From Tannerella forsythia (GTDB lineage: Bacteria; Bacteroidota; Bacteroidia; Bacteroidales; Tannerellaceae): a stretch of DNA of 64,000 bases. The notes beneath the pieces were generated by a model, which was given only the letters and a program-made list of their open reading frames with translations, had not been told where the DNA came from and did no database searches. A program made the translations under genes and the position numbers. The stretch spans positions 1 to 64,000 of the forward strand of contig NZ_RQYN01000002.1 of the NCBI RefSeq assembly GCF_003860135.1, read 5' to 3'. Positions 18,301 to 26,511 of the stretch are shown piece by piece. Every line of letters starts with the position of its first letter. Positions within the stretch are counted from its first letter, which is position 1.

Positions 18301-18857
18301 GAGAGGTCGTTGGGTGGAAAAAGAAAATGAGTGATGTACAGGCGCTGAAATATGTCGGAACGCTCACTCCGCCGGTCTATGGAGGAATCATCTCTACGTT
18401 TACGTACCGTAACTTCGCACTCACCCCGGTCTTTTCATACCAGCTGGGACATCTAATGCGTCTGCCCAGGCCGGAAATGGTATCGTACGGACTGAACACC
18501 GATATCGCCAAGCGCTGGAAAAATCCGGGCGACGAGAAAACAACGAATATCCCGAGAATTTACTCGTCAAGTTCCATCGATCCGAAATGGAGGAATTACT
18601 ACCTCTACAACGACTCGTGGGATGAGGATGCTTCGTTCGTCAAGCTCAATACGCTGACCTTATCGTATGACTTCGCCGGACTGATCGGGCGTAAACTCTT
18701 CTCACGCGCGCAACTTGTCGTGCAGGCAAGTAATCTGTGGACGTGGACTGCCAATAGCAAAGGCATCGACCCTGAATATTATGATTTAGCAGAAGGACGT
18801 TTTTCTTATCTGCCACCCGTTAGCAGCTATACGATCGGGGTCAATCTGAATTTCTAA
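15366..18857 (+). CDS. SusC/RagA-type TonB-dependent receptor with STN domain, second copy
   Basis: A 1163-residue receptor with the same domain order as the SusC at 8830: signal region, STN domain (about 45-115), carboxypeptidase-regulatory-like domain (about 140-220, GRVTDKQNEPLPGVSILVKG), VVTGYQTLSKERATGS, plug (KTPLFVVDGVPVNDI, LKDASAASIWGIRASNGVV) and barrel ending in GVNLNF. The first 250 residues are close to those of the first copy, while the plug and barrel differ much more, as expected after duplication and change of ligand. There is no FecI/FecR pair directly in front; the 194-base gap holds a hairpin and a motif shared with the first module. It is probably regulated by the same pair. 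Confidence 0.95.
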   Translation: MKENYTPNRVVRKAHNRTLRVLALNFLVCLFGLSALPVDAKHSQQKAISIHVQDVTIQQAFSEIEKSSDYVFLVADNASSELNRRISLKRSKENIHQVLDALFHDTDLGYHVVERQISIYRKEKQAAAMKQQTPKGITVKGRVTDKQNEPLPGVSILVKGTTQGIATDMDGHFTLSDLAPNAVLEVSYVGMKQQSIPVKGRTELAIVMEDDEAMLGEIVVTGYQTLSKERATGSFTQVKQDKLDLLQLGATSVKQGLAGAIPGVFVGKSTINIRGVSSIYANKTPLFVVDGVPVNDIETINPKDIETITVLKDASAASIWGIRASNGVVVITTKLGKLNDGKTYFDISSNIMIDEKPDFGYLQRPTAAEYIDFETEAIARGKGWFNPATAERNGYSRVEELYYKKHKGQIDDAQLNEGLERLRQNDYLSERDLFFRSRVQKQVNLSIAGGTNKYKYYTSVGYTGNQGMSKGDSNHAIIINMKSRMTLLKGLELEMGVNTAFRKNTNNGVDLYAFHGKPYELNVDENGNYLSRYTNVAEHLKQGYYDKGFLDWTYNLKQEIDNNDITSNNASVRLNTGLEYTLFKGLKISTKFLYEAGTDRARNYRNLHNYYLKNLINSWTVYDATKKEYKHKFPKGPLLDLSKNWSSSWTQRNLLTFDSVIDEQHSINAIAGTEVREDFTLQNKERYYNYNDRALSVNNFDAYSLSQYTANYRGDYDSYRWDPEFSESKNRFFSVFLNGSYSYQGKYTVSGSVRIDQSDLFGTDPKYRYDPTWSSGLSWRLSEEAYMKNISWLNHLLLRLTYGINGNISKSSPYSLARYGKNSNTQEDMLTISTPENQQLRKEKTAVTNFGVDFALLNNRLSGSIDLYHKYSSDLLGNHKLDPTTGFNSARINTAEVSNRGLDMRINGMILRGTFGWDMTFNFGYNVNRVEKVQSPQEVAEYYVSGGSPIEGKPLSYLYSYKWAGLSEKGEPQIYDASGEVVGWKKKMSDVQALKYVGTLTPPVYGGIISTFTYRNFALTPVFSYQLGHLMRLPRPEMVSYGLNTDIAKRWKNPGDEKTTNIPRIYSSSSIDPKWRNYYLYNDSWDEDASFVKLNTLTLSYDFAGLIGRKLFSRAQLVVQASNLWTWTANSKGIDPEYYDLAEGRFSYLPPVSSYTIGVNLNF

Positions 18858-18885
18858 ATGATACGGATTCTAAAAAACAGACAAA

Positions 18886-20274
18886 ATGAAAAATATAATA
18901 TACTTTGTGATAGTTGTATTCATCGCTTTATCTGCCTGCGATGATTTTTTAGATATAAAACCCAAGGGAGTCGTCGTACCTTCTACACTCGGCGATTTCG
19001 AGTATTTGCTTTCGGAGCCGTATGTTTTCTCCAGAACTTCGAATATGTCGGCTTATATGACGGATGAAATTACGTTGCCTGACGAAAACCGGGGGGATGT
19101 ACGGTTAGTCGGGATATCGGCGATCCGAGCCTACGACTTCGAACCGCTCTTTTTCGAACTGGATGAAACCGATTCGGATTGGGAGAATGCGTATAAAACG
19201 ATTTATACTTGCAATACGATTCTGGCAGGCATCGATAAGGCCGAGAGTACTCCCGGTATCGACCGTAATCGCATTCGGGGTGAAGCGCTTGTACATCGCG
19301 CGTTTACGTATTTGCAATTGGTGAACGCGTATGCCAGACATTATGATCCGGCCACAGCCGGTACGGAGATGGGAGTGCCGATGCCGCTCAAGCCCGACAT
19401 CAACGCCCTTCTGCCTCGCTCGTCAGTTAAGGACGTATATGCGTTAATCGAGAATGATTTGCTCGAAGCGGCCGAGCTGTTGCCCGATAAAGCAAAGCAT
19501 AATTACAAACCGACCAAGGGAGCCGCTTACGGCATACTGGCACGTGTGTACCTGTATAAAGCCGACTATCCGAAAGCCCGGACGTATGCCCAAAAGGCGC
19601 TCGATGTCAACAGTTATCTGTACGACTATAACCGTGACACGACCTGGGTAGACCCCAAGGCCAAACATCGGGGGCTTAAAAATTTCCCCAATGTTACGGA
19701 CGACATCAAGGATATCATCCTCTACAAGTACCAGAGTAAAGTCGGGGCGTATGCGTTTACCTTCTTCATGTCGCCCGAACTGGAAGCGCTGTATGCTCCC
19801 GGCGACTTGCGTTTTACGCTCGGAACGACTCAACAGGACTGGTACGGAGCCGCACTGAAAGGTACCGGTATTTTGTCGTCCAATATCTTTGTGGGGAACT
19901 ATAAATACGGCGGCGTGCAGACAAATGAAATGTATCTGATCCGTGCCGAAGCCAATGCGCGCGAAGGCAAAATAACGGAAGCCTTGAACGACCTGAATGC
20001 GATTCGGGTAAAACGTTTTACGTCGGAAACGTACACGGATCTGAAAGCATCGAACAAGGAAGAGGTCTTGCAGCTTGTCTTGCGCGAACGGCGACTCGAA
20101 CTGGCTTTCTCCGGGCTTCGTCTGGCCGACATCAAACGTTTGAATCGCGAGGGACATAACATCATCGTTACGCATGGTAAAGTGACGCTGACTCCCGACG
20201 ACAATCGCCTTGTCATGCCTATTGCCAACAAAGTACTTGCAAGAAATCCGAATATCAAACAGAATCCGCGTTAA
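18886..20274 (+). CDS. SusD/RagB-type surface lipoprotein, second copy
   Basis: The 462-residue SusD partner of the SusC at 15366. The lipobox is LSAC (Cys18), followed by DDFLDIKPKGVVVPS, almost the same as the first SusD (NDFLDIKPKGVVIPE). TPR-like helices are seen in HRAFTYLQLVNAYARHYDPA and YGILARVYLYKADYPKARTYA, and the C-terminal LRERRLELAFSGLRLADIKRLNR block is typical. It starts 28 bases after SusC and ends 9 bases before the first possible start of the thioredoxin-like gene, the same layout as in the first module. Confidence 0.95.
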   Translation: MKNIIYFVIVVFIALSACDDFLDIKPKGVVVPSTLGDFEYLLSEPYVFSRTSNMSAYMTDEITLPDENRGDVRLVGISAIRAYDFEPLFFELDETDSDWENAYKTIYTCNTILAGIDKAESTPGIDRNRIRGEALVHRAFTYLQLVNAYARHYDPATAGTEMGVPMPLKPDINALLPRSSVKDVYALIENDLLEAAELLPDKAKHNYKPTKGAAYGILARVYLYKADYPKARTYAQKALDVNSYLYDYNRDTTWVDPKAKHRGLKNFPNVTDDIKDIILYKYQSKVGAYAFTFFMSPELEALYAPGDLRFTLGTTQQDWYGAALKGTGILSSNIFVGNYKYGGVQTNEMYLIRAEANAREGKITEALNDLNAIRVKRFTSETYTDLKASNKEEVLQLVLRERRLELAFSGLRLADIKRLNREGHNIIVTHGKVTLTPDDNRLVMPIANKVLARNPNIKQNPR

Positions 20275-20292
20275 CAGAGAAATATGTTTTTA

Positions 20293-21750
20293 ATGAAAAT
20301 GATACGGAAATCGTGGATCATCCTGGCTCTTGCCGCCCTTTGTGGGGCGGCGGGCCATGCGCAAAAAACGGCCGGTATAAAAGGCTTGATTACGTTGAAT
20401 GAAAAGCTGCCCGTTACGATTCAACTGGTAGAGATGCAGCCGCCGGGCACGACGGCTGCCCCTCTCTCTCCAACCATCGAAGTAAGCGAAGAGATGACAT
20501 TTGCCAAAGAATTCGATTTGGAACATCCGGGATTCTTTTACCTGATTACGCAGGTGGGAGAGCAAGGAAATAAATACATCAGCCGGCATATCTGCTACAT
20601 GCGACCGGGACATACGTTCGAACTCATTTATAATGAGACGGATGAGCATACATTTTTTCCGGAGACCCGAGATATAACAGATCAAGAGAATAAAATGCTT
20701 ATCGAAAACGACTTGTTCTTTTATCAGTTAAGCCGTATGGCGTGGGAAAATCCACCGAAAGACGTGGAAGCATGTCAAACCATTTTAAAACAGTGGGAAG
20801 ACTATTATCTCGAAAGCTTAAAGAAGTATGAAGGCCATGATCCCGAAGTCATCGAATTTGCGAAAGTTCAGGCCTATGAACGTTATCTTTCTTTGTTCTA
20901 TCAGCTCCCTCTGATAAATGAACAGGCGAATAAGGTAAAAATGAATGTTCCGGAAACGTATTATGCACTTCCCTTCGGTGTATCCGAGTTTTTCGATAAC
21001 GAAAAAGCGATGCTCTTTCCATCATCCGCCTCGCATTTACGGAAGTATCTGAATACGAACAACGGGGTTCATCCCAACGCACGGCTGACACTTCCACAGA
21101 TAGAACGGAATGTCGAACTGCTGAAAAAAAGCGTATCTAACCGTTCGATGGTCGATAAAACCATCGAATCCATGATGGAAGCTTATATTCTCAGCTATAA
21201 GATGAGTGAAACGTATGAGCAAGACAAAGCTTTTTTCAGGAAATTGGCTGTTCATTTTTCGTCGGAGGAACAACGCGAGCGACTATGTACGCGATTCGAT
21301 TACTTGAAATACACGACCGTCGGTTCGTCCGCGCCCGATGCGATGCTGAAAAACGAAATGGGTCAACTTGTTACGATGGAGCAGTTTAAAGGACGCTATG
21401 TGTACATCGACTTGTGGGCTTCGTGGTGTATCCCCTGCCGAAAAGAAATACCGTTTCTCCAAAAATTGGAGAAAGCATACGAAGGCAAAAACATTGCGTT
21501 TGTCAGCATCTCGCTCGATAAGAAAAGCAGCACTTGGAAGAGTACGCTCGAAGCCTTGCAGATGCACGGTCATCAGCTTTTCGGAGGTGAATCGGCCTTT
21601 GCCGAGCAGCTCAACGTGACTTCCATCCCTCATTTCCTGCTCTATGACCCCGACGGAAAATTACGGATGTACAGAGCTCCCGCACCCAGCTCGGAGCAAA
21701 TCAGACCGCTGCTCGACAAACTGTTAAGTCAACAATCAATTGACAAGTAA
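20293..21750 (+). CDS. TlpA-like secreted thioredoxin protein
   Basis: A 485-residue protein with a DUF4369-like N-terminal part and a C-terminal thioredoxin domain; the active site is WCIPC (Cys379 and Cys382) after YIDLWAS, with the cis-proline in TSIPHFLLYD. The signal appears to be type I with cleavage after GHA: although a Cys is present in AALCGA, the Leu before it does not make a good lipobox. So this paralogue seems soluble in the periplasm, while its counterpart at 13792 is a lipoprotein. ATGs at 20284, 20293 and 20299 are possible starts. It is convergent with the TonB receptor gene, 32 bases away. Confidence 0.88.
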   Translation: MKMIRKSWIILALAALCGAAGHAQKTAGIKGLITLNEKLPVTIQLVEMQPPGTTAAPLSPTIEVSEEMTFAKEFDLEHPGFFYLITQVGEQGNKYISRHICYMRPGHTFELIYNETDEHTFFPETRDITDQENKMLIENDLFFYQLSRMAWENPPKDVEACQTILKQWEDYYLESLKKYEGHDPEVIEFAKVQAYERYLSLFYQLPLINEQANKVKMNVPETYYALPFGVSEFFDNEKAMLFPSSASHLRKYLNTNNGVHPNARLTLPQIERNVELLKKSVSNRSMVDKTIESMMEAYILSYKMSETYEQDKAFFRKLAVHFSSEEQRERLCTRFDYLKYTTVGSSAPDAMLKNEMGQLVTMEQFKGRYVYIDLWASWCIPCRKEIPFLQKLEKAYEGKNIAFVSISLDKKSSTWKSTLEALQMHGHQLFGGESAFAEQLNVTSIPHFLLYDPDGKLRMYRAPAPSSEQIRPLLDKLLSQQSIDK

Positions 21751-21782
21751 AAAAACGCAAAACGCAAGAAGCGCTCGGAAGT

Positions 21783-23906
21783 TCAAAAACTTCTTTTAAC
21801 CGATATGGACGGGAGGATAGGAATCAGTACGAAAGCCTTATACCTCCCGTCTTTCTGATAAACCGCATACGGATTGGCACGGTTCGTTACGTTCAACAGC
21901 GAAAACTGCCACGTCAGCCCACCATGTTTCAATTTCCTTTCGACCGTATAATTGATGTCTGCCCTGAAATAATTTTTCAGCCGGATATTCGGGTAATGAG
22001 GGACGTGATGAACTTCAAAAAGATCCCCACTCGTTTCGATGTATCCGTTCGGAAGAGTCGGTAAGCCCATGCCCGGATAAGATACTTCGGGAACGTAATA
22101 CGGATATCCGCTTTTAAACTGCATTTGCAGAGAGAGCGTATGGGTGTTGGTCGGTTTTTGGCGTACCACGTATCCGGCGAATGCCGATAAGTCATGAGGC
22201 GCGTCGTATTTAAACGGATACGAACGGCCTCCGAATGTGCGTCTCGACCGTGACAACGTATACGACACCCACCCGGTAAAGGCTCCTCGACCATATTCCG
22301 CCATAAACTCTACCCCCATTGAAGATCCTTTTCCCTGTACGTAATCCGAATGGGTGTCCAGATAATATTCCAGATTGCTGATGAGCAGAAGATGCCGCAT
22401 TCGCTTATAGTAAGCCTCGACCGACAGTGTAAGATGCTCGTTCATATAATGTTTCCAGCCGACGGATATCTGATCGGATTGCGGCAAGATGTTTTCGCGG
22501 AATGGCACCCAGTAATCCGTTTTGGCATTATAATCGATCTCATTAATCGTATGTACGGGCTGATACATCCGGTCGTAAGCCAGCATCAGTTTGTGCTTCT
22601 CTCCGATAAAGGTATTTACTTTCAACCTCGGCTCCCAAGCGAACCGGCTGATCGTCCCGCTACGATACAACGAAGCACGAAGTCCCATACTGAACAGCCA
22701 TTTCCGGTATTTGAACTCATCGTACACGTAGGCCGATGTCTTGAAAAGTGTCAGATGATCGTTATGATATACGGACTTGTGTTTGTTGAGCGATTTATAT
22801 ACGTAATCCGGCATATATCGTTGATAAGCCCCTTCCCATCCGTAAAAAAGCGTGTGACGATCAGCGATCTCATGCTTTAACAAAAACCTTGCCCCCAATT
22901 CGTTCATTCGCGAAGCATGTTCGTTTTTCATCGCCTGTTTCGACTCCGTAGACTCTTGTTTGTTCTTGTAATAGTTGAAGTTGCTCAGTCCGGTGTAATA
23001 AGCGTGGCCCGATAAGGACAGACCTTGTTTGATCCGTGCCTGATGACGAAGCGACGTAGTGAGCGTTTTCCAGCCGTAGCCGAATTTCTCCCAATATTTC
23101 TCTTCCGAATACTTTTTATGCTCCCTATTGATCCCTCCCATATCATCGTAACCGTAATAAAAGAGCCACGACAATCGATGGTTGTCGTTGAGTTTCCAGG
23201 TAAGCTTACCATTAAGGTCGGCAAAAGAAACCGTCGGATAGCCTGCCTGACGCTCATTGATTACCGACATCAAACCGTTAAACAGCAAATCGAGAAAAGA
23301 ACGCCGGCCCGCAATCAGATAACTCAATCGATCTTTGACGATAGGGCCTTCGGAGGCTACCGTACCGGCAAGAAGTCCCAACGATACCGAATGCCGGTAC
23401 TTTCCGAAGTCTCCTTCTTTCGCATCGACCGAAACGACCCCCGACAACTTATCACCATAATGTGCCGGAATACCTCCCTTATAGATGTCCGCCGTACGGA
23501 TGGCATCCGCATTGAAGATGGAAAAGAGGCCGAACGTATGATTCTGATTATAGATCGGCACATCGTCTGTCAGGTAGAGCGTCTGATCGTTCGTCCCTCC
23601 GCGAATATTCAGTTGGGAAGAGCCCTCCATACCCGCCGAGACACCGGGTAGGAATTGCAGCGTCTTGATCACGTCGCGCTCACCGAGAAACAGCGGAGAT
23701 ACTTTCAAGAGATTCGTATTGATTCGCATATTGCCTAATCCGCGACTGTCGATGTTCCTGCTTCGAGCTTCCACGACCACCTCATCGAGCAATATTTGCC
23801 TTCTGATTTCTGATGCAGCCGTACTGTCGGCCGGAACGGAGGGCTCCTGTGCCGAGACAGCCCCTGCCACTAAACCGGACAGAAAAAACAAACCGACTCT
23901 TTTCAT
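21783..23906 (-). CDS. TonB-dependent outer-membrane receptor
   Basis: A receptor of about 707 residues for TonB-driven uptake across the outer membrane. It has a type I signal (GAVSAQ) and a plug domain starting near LDEVVVEARSRN, with GVSAGMEGSSQLNIRGGTND and TLYLTDDVPIYNQNHTFG; the barrel ends in SVKRSF. It lacks the carboxypeptidase-regulatory-like and STN domains of the SusC proteins, so it is not a SusC. The ATG at 23906 overlaps the upstream DUF4249 stop by four bases (ATGA); an ATG two codons earlier is also possible. It is the last gene of a three-gene minus-strand operon. TonB receptors next to DUF4249 lipoproteins are a common Bacteroidetes pair whose ligands are mostly unknown. 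Confidence 0.92.
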   Translation of the reverse strand: MKRVGLFFLSGLVAGAVSAQEPSVPADSTAASEIRRQILLDEVVVEARSRNIDSRGLGNMRINTNLLKVSPLFLGERDVIKTLQFLPGVSAGMEGSSQLNIRGGTNDQTLYLTDDVPIYNQNHTFGLFSIFNADAIRTADIYKGGIPAHYGDKLSGVVSVDAKEGDFGKYRHSVSLGLLAGTVASEGPIVKDRLSYLIAGRRSFLDLLFNGLMSVINERQAGYPTVSFADLNGKLTWKLNDNHRLSWLFYYGYDDMGGINREHKKYSEEKYWEKFGYGWKTLTTSLRHQARIKQGLSLSGHAYYTGLSNFNYYKNKQESTESKQAMKNEHASRMNELGARFLLKHEIADRHTLFYGWEGAYQRYMPDYVYKSLNKHKSVYHNDHLTLFKTSAYVYDEFKYRKWLFSMGLRASLYRSGTISRFAWEPRLKVNTFIGEKHKLMLAYDRMYQPVHTINEIDYNAKTDYWVPFRENILPQSDQISVGWKHYMNEHLTLSVEAYYKRMRHLLLISNLEYYLDTHSDYVQGKGSSMGVEFMAEYGRGAFTGWVSYTLSRSRRTFGGRSYPFKYDAPHDLSAFAGYVVRQKPTNTHTLSLQMQFKSGYPYYVPEVSYPGMGLPTLPNGYIETSGDLFEVHHVPHYPNIRLKNYFRADINYTVERKLKHGGLTWQFSLLNVTNRANPYAVYQKDGRYKAFVLIPILPSISVKRSF

Positions 23907-24838
23907 GGCCATATCCTTTCTCTTTCAGGTAACTGAAATACGTAATTTTCTTCGTTTATGCCCGCGAATATACCGAGTCCCTGTTGCACATTGCCGGATA
24001 CGGGCTGAGGCTTGTAAAAAACCGATGAAATATCATCCTCCGTAATGATCATCGTTTTTTGTTCATACAGCGTTTTATTATATCGGTCGTATTCGGGAGT
24101 CGCCGTGATCAACTTGACCCGTATTTTGTCCGGTTCGGGCCTCCGGACGGTATCCCTTCCGCTCGACGCATAGACCGGAGCAAAAACAAGCTCGGTCAGA
24201 GACGCCAGATTCTTACGCTTGATTCGCAGAAAGCCGATGTGATACATCGCGCCGACTTGCTCGTTGACGATCCTCGTACCGACCTGCCTGTTCACCATGT
24301 CGATCAGTCCGTTATTGGCATATAGATCGGGATATTGATCGACGACCGTATCCTGCCGTTGCCGGTAGGCGGTGATCCAAAGATTTTCGTTTTCGCACCG
24401 GGCGATATCGAAAGAGGTCAGGCGAATAAGATTCCGGTAGCCGTCGGGTGAATAGGCAGCCGTACAGCGGATTGAAGACGGCACACGGGTGCGCGCCCGA
24501 GCTTCCGGCAGACCGGAATAAGTCACTTCGATCGAATAGGTCGCCCCTGCCTGCGGATGCTTGGGCAACAGCAACACGGAGTCCGTACAGACACCATCGA
24601 ACAGCACCGCGTCGTTTTCTTTTAAAACGATATGCGCTCCCGTCAAGGCGTGTATGGCATACCCCTTCTCCGAATGGGTTAATTTGTGCAGTCTCACCCG
24701 GATCGAGTCCGACGGATTCAGATAGCTGTTCACAATGATACGCTCCGCCTCCGTCACCGACGACGGCGGTATATCGTAGTTGACGGAACAAGCGCTCACA
24801 AACAGGCCAAGCAGACCAAGAAAAAGATACTCTCTCAT
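23903..24838 (-). CDS. DUF4249-family lipoprotein
   Basis: A 311-residue lipoprotein (lipobox VSAC, Cys17) of the DUF4249 family. The N-terminal half is beta-rich with a carboxypeptidase-regulatory-like pattern (ERIIVNSYLNPSDSIRVRLHKL, then GAHIVLKENDAVLF). DUF4249 proteins are encoded next to TonB-dependent receptors and are thought to help ligand binding, as SusD does for SusC; no member of this operon tells what the ligand is. The frame is open further upstream, but the start at 24838 gives a proper signal peptide. It overlaps the TonB receptor by four bases and lies 35 bases after the beta-barrel gene. Confidence 0.85.
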   Translation of the reverse strand: MREYLFLGLLGLFVSACSVNYDIPPSSVTEAERIIVNSYLNPSDSIRVRLHKLTHSEKGYAIHALTGAHIVLKENDAVLFDGVCTDSVLLLPKHPQAGATYSIEVTYSGLPEARARTRVPSSIRCTAAYSPDGYRNLIRLTSFDIARCENENLWITAYRQRQDTVVDQYPDLYANNGLIDMVNRQVGTRIVNEQVGAMYHIGFLRIKRKNLASLTELVFAPVYASSGRDTVRRPEPDKIRVKLITATPEYDRYNKTLYEQKTMIITEDDISSVFYKPQPVSGNVQQGLGIFAGINEENYVFQLPERERIWP

Positions 24839-24873
24839 TATATGTATTTGATGCGATGAATCGGTGGGATAAT

Positions 24874-25503
24874 TTAGAACGGAATCCATACGGACACCTG
24901 CCAGTCACGGAATCTTCCGGAAGCAAAGTCTTTCGTCTCGACCACATTCATCAAACCATGTTTATAACTGATCCCCAACTCCATGAATTTGAAGTTATAC
25001 GCAATCTTCCCGACGAACGGCACATCGAGCGGACGCTTCATATCATTCTTTTCGTAACTTACGAAATAATAGGTCGGTTCCACGCCCAACCCCACACTCA
25101 ATCCTTTGTAAACAGGATAATTGACCGTACCTCCCAATGAAGCGAAGAAAGCATAGGCAGATGATGACAGGATATAGATTCCACCGACCTGCGGGTTGTC
25201 GGACGGTTGCGGCTTTAGAATCGGGCGATACAGGTAATCCCATGATTTTACTCCGACGGAAGCATCCAGATCGACAAATGCCTTACACGAAGTAAACGGA
25301 TGCAAACGAAAACGATAACCTACGAATCCGTTCAGTTTGTAATCGACGTCTCTAAGGGTCTTGTTCTCTCGGGACTTGATCTCTCCAAAGCTAAAATTTC
25401 CCGAACCTCCTCCCACCAATAAGCCGGTCTGCGTCTGCGCCCCAACAGGCAAGGATAAAAAAAGAAGAAAGAGGAAGAGAAGAGTTGTTTTTATTTTTAT
25501 CAT
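24874..25503 (-). CDS. outer-membrane beta-barrel protein
   Basis: A 209-residue protein with a type I signal (cleavage after VGA) and alternating beta strands (LLVGGGSGNFSFGEI, LNGFVGYRFRLHPF, AFFASLGGTVNYPVYKGLSVGLG), ending in VSVWIPF with terminal Phe, as outer-membrane barrels do. About eight strands are likely. It is the first gene of the operon with DUF4249 and the TonB receptor, and a good promoter lies just upstream. Its specific role is unknown; small barrels of this kind often accompany DUF4249/TonB pairs. Confidence 0.75.
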   Translation of the reverse strand: MIKIKTTLLFLFLLFLSLPVGAQTQTGLLVGGGSGNFSFGEIKSRENKTLRDVDYKLNGFVGYRFRLHPFTSCKAFVDLDASVGVKSWDYLYRPILKPQPSDNPQVGGIYILSSSAYAFFASLGGTVNYPVYKGLSVGLGVEPTYYFVSYEKNDMKRPLDVPFVGKIAYNFKFMELGISYKHGLMNVVETKDFASGRFRDWQVSVWIPF

Positions 25504-25544
25504 AACGAAAATTTAATTAGATGCCATTGATGTATGAAACGCTG

Positions 25545-25575
25545 CAAATATAATATGATCATCTTGTGTTCCCAA
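25545..25575 (-). promoter_or_regulatory. promoter of the beta-barrel/DUF4249/TonB operon
   Basis: On the minus strand TTGG (25575-25572) and TATATTTG (25552-25545) are 19 bases apart, close to the consensus TTTG-N19-20-TAnnTTTG. The start codon is about 40 bases downstream. Confidence 0.65.
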
Positions 25576-25832
25576 TTTGGAAAACAGACACACAGCCCGC
25601 ATACAAATATAAAATCATCACATACAAACACTTTTTAAAATATATTCTCCACACATAGAAGACTATTTTTTAAAAAGCCTTTTTATTTTCCGCATTCGAC
25701 AGAAAATTGTTATTTTCAGAAAGGTGATAAAATTATGTTTTATTGATAATTTCGCGCGATATAAAAAAGAAGAAAATCAATCCTTGTTCGCCCCCTTTCA
25801 ATATACTTACGCAACGAATCGATCGAATCGAC

Positions 25833-25937
25833 ATTAGGCTGTCGGATGAAACGGTATTAGGCTACCGGACGAAACGGTATTAGGCTACCGGACGAAACGG
25901 TATTAGGCTACCGGACGAAACGGTATTAGGCTACCGG
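25833..25937. repeat. 23-bp tandem repeat
   Basis: Units beginning ATTAGGCTACCGG start at 25833, 25856, 25879, 25902 and 25925: four full copies and one partial copy at an exact 23-bp period. Copies two to four are identical; the first differs at three positions. Period 23 is not a multiple of three, so it does not encode a repeated peptide. Confidence 0.92.
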
Positions 25938-26172
25938 TGTATCATAAATCCCCGACTGCGGTGTTGCTTTCGGAATTTCCTCTCGGCCACGTACTCCGGC
26001 ATACTCCGAAGCGTCTTTCGGTTGCAAGCAAAAGAAGAACTTTTGCGACGGCGAACTCACCTCTGTTGCACAGACCGTCCGTGCAACGGTGCACGCGATG
26101 CCCGTTGTTTTTTGCAGCATATCGAACCACGCTGAAAAGGCCGCCGCATCATGTTTGAACGAATTAAGAACC

Positions 26173-26375
26173 GTGAAAAGCCTCCCGCATGTTGTTTTAA
26201 CGTTTCAAGTGTTGTGAAAAGGCTGCCGCATGTTGTTTTAACATTCCAAGTGTTGTGAAAAAGCTCCCGCACTTTGTTTTAACATTCCAAGTGTTGTGAA
26301 AAGCCTCCCGCATTTTGTTTTAACGTTCCGAGAGCTGTGAAAGGCGTTCCCGTTTTTTGTTCTTTTAACGGTTTG
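26173..26375. repeat. 41-bp tandem repeat
   Basis: Units beginning GTGAAAAGCCTCCCGCAT start at 26173, 26214, 26255, 26296 and 26337 (the last decayed), an exact 41-bp period. Copies differ by a few substitutions. The period equals that of the array at 1-205 but the sequence is unrelated. Confidence 0.9.
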
Positions 26376-26433
26376 AGGTGAAGCGGCTCGACAAAATCGG
26401 GGTTATCGCAAAGGACGCACGTTTTTTAATCGG

Positions 26434-26474
26434 AAGAGGGTGTGCCCCAACATTGCGTTTTGACACACCCTCTT
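26434..26474. repeat. dispersed GGTGTG palindrome, likely terminator
   Basis: AAGAGGGTGTG (26434-26444) and CACACCCTCTT (26464-26474) form a perfect 11-bp stem with a 19-base loop. It lies 38 bases after the stop codon of the BACON-domain gene on the minus strand. The loop resembles that at 6201-6219, and the stem core is shared with five other sites. Confidence 0.75.
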
Positions 26475-26511
26475 TTCGTTACGTTTCGAAGAAGCACGCT
26501 TCTTTCCGTAC

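Larger units (their letters stand above)
25504..26511. other. 1-kb gene-free region with two tandem repeats
   Basis: It lies between the divergent start of the TonB operon and the end of the BACON-domain gene. After an AT-rich promoter zone (to about 25800) come a 23-bp repeat (25833-25937), a mixed stretch (25938-26172) without a convincing gene, a 41-bp repeat (26173-26375) and a palindrome (26434-26474). Frames of 60-75 codons on both strands here overlap each other and show no known motif. Confidence 0.75.
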
